NCBI GenBank assembly: GCA_046481785.1
Contig: JAWOJF010000163.1
Location: 1-8,607 of the forward strand
DNA from: JAWOJF01 sp046481785
Lineage (GTDB): Bacteria > Bacteroidota > Ignavibacteria > Ignavibacteriales > Ignavibacteriaceae
DNA: 8,607 nt
Direction: 5' to 3'
The position numbers were made by a program, and so were the translations under genes. Every line of letters starts with the position of its first letter. The stretch's first letter is position 1. This document shows, in pieces, positions 6,254 through 8,607 of this stretch. The notes below the pieces were generated by a model, which had not been told where the DNA came from, made no database searches, and saw only the letters and a list, made by a program, of their open reading frames with translations.

Positions 6254-6817
6254 ATGGCTATTTTACCTGTCACTGTATATGGTGATAAAATATTAAGAAA
6301 AAAAACAAGTCCTGTTGAAGAAGTGGATATGAAAACCATCGAATTAATTAAGAATATGTTTGATACTATGCGTAATGCCAGCGGTGTCGGTCTGGCAGCT
6401 AACCAGGTAGGTGTTGATGAAGCTATTTTTGTTGTTGATATATCTGTGGTTGATGGATATGAACATATTAAACCTATGGTTTTTATAAACCCTGAAATAG
6501 TTGAAACCTCTGAAGAAACAGTTGATATTGAAGAGGGCTGCCTTAGCATTCCTGATATCAGGCATGAAATTAACAGGCCTGAAAAAGTGAAAATTAAATA
6601 TTACGACGTTGATATGAAGGAACAGATTATTGAAGCTGATGAACTCTTAGCAAGGGTTATACAACATGAGTATGATCATCTTCAGGGAGTTTTATTTATT
6701 GACAAATTAAGCGAAGCTGCTCTGAAAAAAATAAAAAATGATCTGGCAAAAATTAAAAGCCGCAGAGTAGATACAGATTATCCTATTTCAGAAAAAATGG
6801 ATTATATTCTGAAATGA
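6254..6817 (+). CDS. def: Peptide deformylase
   Basis: Peptide deformylase removes the N-formyl group from the first methionine of new proteins at the ribosome exit, using a metal ion (usually iron). At 187 residues it is of normal length. All three family motifs are present: GVGLAANQVG (residues 44-53, with Gln51), EEGCLSIP (93-100, with metal ligand Cys96) and QHEYDHLQG (137-145, with ligands His138 and His142 and catalytic Glu139). The C-terminal helix is charged (KKIKNDLAKIKSRR). The start at 6254 places MAILPVTVYGDKILRKK at the N-terminus as expected for the family; only a weak GGA lies upstream, and a possible -10 TACAAT (6232-6237) is very near the start. The stop overlaps the ATG of fmt by 4 bases (ATGA), so the two are translationally coupled, a common arrangement. 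Identification is secure. Confidence 0.98.
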   Translation: MAILPVTVYGDKILRKKTSPVEEVDMKTIELIKNMFDTMRNASGVGLAANQVGVDEAIFVVDISVVDGYEHIKPMVFINPEIVETSEETVDIEEGCLSIPDIRHEINRPEKVKIKYYDVDMKEQIIEADELLARVIQHEYDHLQGVLFIDKLSEAALKKIKNDLAKIKSRRVDTDYPISEKMDYILK

Positions 6818-7713
6818 AAATTGTTTTTATGGGAACCCCCGATTTTGCAGTCCCTTCACTAAAAAAGCTGTATGAAAGCAGGCATGAAATTGCTGCCATT
6901 GTAACTGCACCAGACAAAGAGCGGGGAAGAGGGCAAAAAGTTTCTTTTACACCGGTTAAAGAATTTGCATTAGAAAAAAATATTCCAATCCTGCAGCCTG
7001 AAAAACTGAAAGATGAAAATTTTATAATTCGGTTAAAAGCCTTTAATCCTCACCTGTTTGTTGTTGTAGCATTCAGAATATTACCGAAAGAAGTTTTTAC
7101 CATACCCGTTAAAGGTTCATTTAATCTGCATGCATCATTATTGCCTAAATATCGTGGTGCGGCGCCTATTCAATGGGCAATAATTAATGGTGAAAAAGTC
7201 ACCGGGGTCACTACCTTTTCACTGGAAGAAAAGGTTGATACAGGCAATATTTACCTCCAGGAAAAATTAACAATAAAAGATTCGGATGATTTTGGGACTG
7301 TTCATGACAAGTTAAGCCTGCTTGGTGCAGATGTGGTTCTTGATACGGTAAACCTGATTGAATCAGATAATTTTATATTAAAACCTCAGGATAATATATC
7401 TTCATCACCTGCCCCAAAAATTACAAAAGAAACAGGAATTATTAATTGGAATAATTCCGCCGGGTCAATTCATAATCTTATAAGGGGCTTGTCTCCTTTC
7501 CCGGGAGCATACTTTTATCATAACGGAATGCAGATAAAAATTTATAGAACCAAAATAACAGACACACAACTGAATCCCGGTGAAATCCGGCAGACAAAAA
7601 AAGAACTCATCATTGGCACAGGGGAAAAATCGCTGGAAATTCTTGAGCTTCAAAAGGAAGGCAAAAAGAGGCTTACCACAGAAGAATTTTTACGCGGGTT
7701 TAATTTTAACTGA
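6814..7713 (+). CDS. fmt: Methionyl-tRNA formyltransferase
   Basis: This enzyme transfers the formyl group from 10-formyl-tetrahydrofolate to Met-tRNA(fMet), allowing it to be used for initiation. The 299-residue length is slightly below the usual 305-315. The N-terminal Rossmann domain starts MKIVFMGTPDFAVPSL, and the loop PDKERGRGQKVSFTPVK (about 33-49) is the region that contacts the tRNA acceptor stem in the E. coli enzyme. The catalytic motif SFNLHASLLPKYRGAAPIQW (102-121) contains Asn104 and His106, and the third catalytic residue is Asp142 in VDTGNIY. The C-terminal OB-like domain (about 205-299) has the RGLSPFPGA signature. It is the downstream partner of def with an ATGA overlap. A short GCTA/TAGC hairpin with a T-rich tail (7720-7740) just after the stop is a weak terminator candidate. 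Identification is secure. Confidence 0.98.
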   Translation: MKIVFMGTPDFAVPSLKKLYESRHEIAAIVTAPDKERGRGQKVSFTPVKEFALEKNIPILQPEKLKDENFIIRLKAFNPHLFVVVAFRILPKEVFTIPVKGSFNLHASLLPKYRGAAPIQWAIINGEKVTGVTTFSLEEKVDTGNIYLQEKLTIKDSDDFGTVHDKLSLLGADVVLDTVNLIESDNFILKPQDNISSSPAPKITKETGIINWNNSAGSIHNLIRGLSPFPGAYFYHNGMQIKIYRTKITDTQLNPGEIRQTKKELIIGTGEKSLEILELQKEGKKRLTTEEFLRGFNFN

Positions 7714-7817
7714 TTGTGCGCTATATTAGCTTTTATTCTTACCATAATTTTTATTTTTTCAGGCCTTTATAAAATATAACAGTACCGGCCGTTTTTTATC
7801 TCTTAATGAGGAGCAAA
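7714..7817 (+). promoter_or_regulatory. Spacer between fmt and the PLP enzyme gene
   Basis: This 104-base AT-rich gap holds a weak hairpin GCTA-TAT-TAGC (7720-7730) followed by TTTTATT, TATA-rich tracts near 7768-7780 that could serve as a -10, and an AGGAG ribosome site (7808-7812) 5 bases before the ATG at 7818. No clear -35 was found. A T-box or other riboswitch is not evident in so short a space. Confidence 0.3.
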
Positions 7818-8607
7818 ATGAATTTTAAAAATAATATTCTTGAAACTATAGGAAATACACCGCTTGTTAAAATCAATAAGATCAATAAAGGATTGAAACC
7901 GCAGATTTTTGCAAAGCTTGAATCCGCTAACCCTGGTGGAAGTGTTAAAGACAGGATAGGTATTTCGATGCTTAATGATGCTGAAGCCCGCGGTATAATA
8001 AAACCGGGTGGAACCGTTATTGAAGCAACAAGCGGCAACACCGGAATAGGTCTTGCCCTTGCCTGTGCTGTTAAGGGATATAAAGCAATATTTGTTGTTA
8101 CCGATAAAGTAAGCTATGAGAAGATAAATTATTTAAAATCAGTTGGCGGTGATGTAATTGTTACATCAAACGCAGTAAAGCATGATAGCCCTGATTATTA
8201 TATCAATATTGCGCGTAAAATTAATAAGGAAACACCTAACTCCATTTTTATGTACCAATATTCAAATCCGGCAAACCCCGAAGCACATTACAGTACAACC
8301 GGCCCCGAAGTATGGGAGCAGACTGAAGGGAAGATCACTCATTTTGTTGCGGGTGTTGGAACCGGAGGCACTATAAGCGGTACAGGCAGATATCTAAAAG
8401 AAAAAAATAAAAATATACAGATTATAGGTGCCGATCCTTACGGATCGATCTTTAAGGATTATAAAGAAAAAGGTGAAATAACAGGAAGCGCGCCCTATCT
8501 TGTAGAAGGTATAGGGCAGGACTGTCTTCCGGCTAATGTACATTTTAAATATATTGACCGTTTTATTAACGTAAGCGATATGGATTCATTCCATTATGCC
8601 CGTCTTC
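7818..8607 (+). CDS. Cystathionine beta-synthase-like PLP enzyme, N-terminal 263 codons (cut by right edge)
   Basis: This fold-type II pyridoxal-phosphate enzyme is open from the ATG at 7818 (AGGAG 5 bases upstream) to the window edge. The order of motifs is ETIGNTPLVK near the start, GGSVKDR with the PLP lysine Lys44, EATSGNTG (69-76), and the phosphate loop GTGGTIS (181-187). Several stretches match cystathionine beta-synthase rather than O-acetylserine sulfhydrylase: TDKVSYEK (95-102), SNPANPEAHYSTTGPE, and VEGIGQDCLP near residue 238-247. It should therefore condense serine and homocysteine to cystathionine in reverse transsulfuration, but the split from cysteine synthase is by motif only and close relatives have mixed activities. 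Whether C-terminal CBS domains follow lies beyond the edge. It follows def-fmt on the same strand after a 104-base gap, with no functional link apparent. Codon use resembles the neighbours. Confidence 0.85.
   Translation, partial: MNFKNNILETIGNTPLVKINKINKGLKPQIFAKLESANPGGSVKDRIGISMLNDAEARGIIKPGGTVIEATSGNTGIGLALACAVKGYKAIFVVTDKVSYEKINYLKSVGGDVIVTSNAVKHDSPDYYINIARKINKETPNSIFMYQYSNPANPEAHYSTTGPEVWEQTEGKITHFVAGVGTGGTISGTGRYLKEKNKNIQIIGADPYGSIFKDYKEKGEITGSAPYLVEGIGQDCLPANVHFKYIDRFINVSDMDSFHYARL

Noticed and set aside
6226..6565. Minus-strand open frames opposite def
   Set aside because: They are antisense to a fully recognised deformylase and show low-complexity Ser/Thr/Ile composition typical of shadow frames.
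7796..8041. Minus-strand open frame opposite the start of the PLP enzyme
   Set aside because: The plus strand reads a continuous enzyme with intact PLP motifs; this frame is its shadow.

Overview
This is an AT-rich window (roughly one third G+C by eye) that looks like ordinary chromosome from the Bacteroidota/Ignavibacteriota/Chlorobiota side of the tree, with Ignavibacteria-like the best guess. The reasons are a periplasmic propeller sensor kinase with a signal peptide ending in Asn-Ala-Gln, a short Crp/Fnr regulator of the kind common in Bacteroidota, AT-rich short spacers, a mix of weak and clear AGGAG ribosome sites, and a dispersed palindromic repeat. The lineage is inferred from style and was not tested.

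Left part, minus strand (about 3955 down to 1): a signalling operon. A 1008-residue sensor kinase (beta-propeller sensor, Y_Y_Y domain, one membrane span, HisKA_3/HATPase core) overlaps by 4 bases (ATGA) a NarL/LuxR-type response regulator. After a 126-base spacer comes a second receiver-domain gene that leaves the window at the left edge. This last gene reads well only if the frame is changed about 30 bases after its ATG, so it is probably a pseudogene or carries a sequence error. It was reconstructed by hand because neither reading frame alone gives a convincing ORF.

Middle, 3956-5538: a divergent spacer with a good sigma-70-like promoter leads to a Crp/Fnr-family regulator. That gene ends in a small intrinsic terminator overlapping its stop codon. 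A stand-alone M24 metallopeptidase with all five metal ligands follows. Between this gene and the converging YHS gene lies a G+C-rich 30-base palindrome with the look of a dispersed REP-like element.

Right part, 5539-8607: a secreted YHS-domain protein on the minus strand, then on the plus strand the housekeeping pair def-fmt (peptide deformylase and Met-tRNA formyltransferase, overlapping by ATGA), and the first 263 codons of a cystathionine beta-synthase-like PLP enzyme cut by the right edge. Def and Fmt act at the two ends of formyl-methionine use: Fmt formylates the initiator tRNA and Def removes the formyl group from new proteins.

I see no tRNA, rRNA, CRISPR array, insertion sequence, phage gene or obviously new system. 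The best leads are the broken receiver gene, the repeat-rich spacer in front of it, the dispersed palindrome, and the orphan ligand of the propeller kinase.
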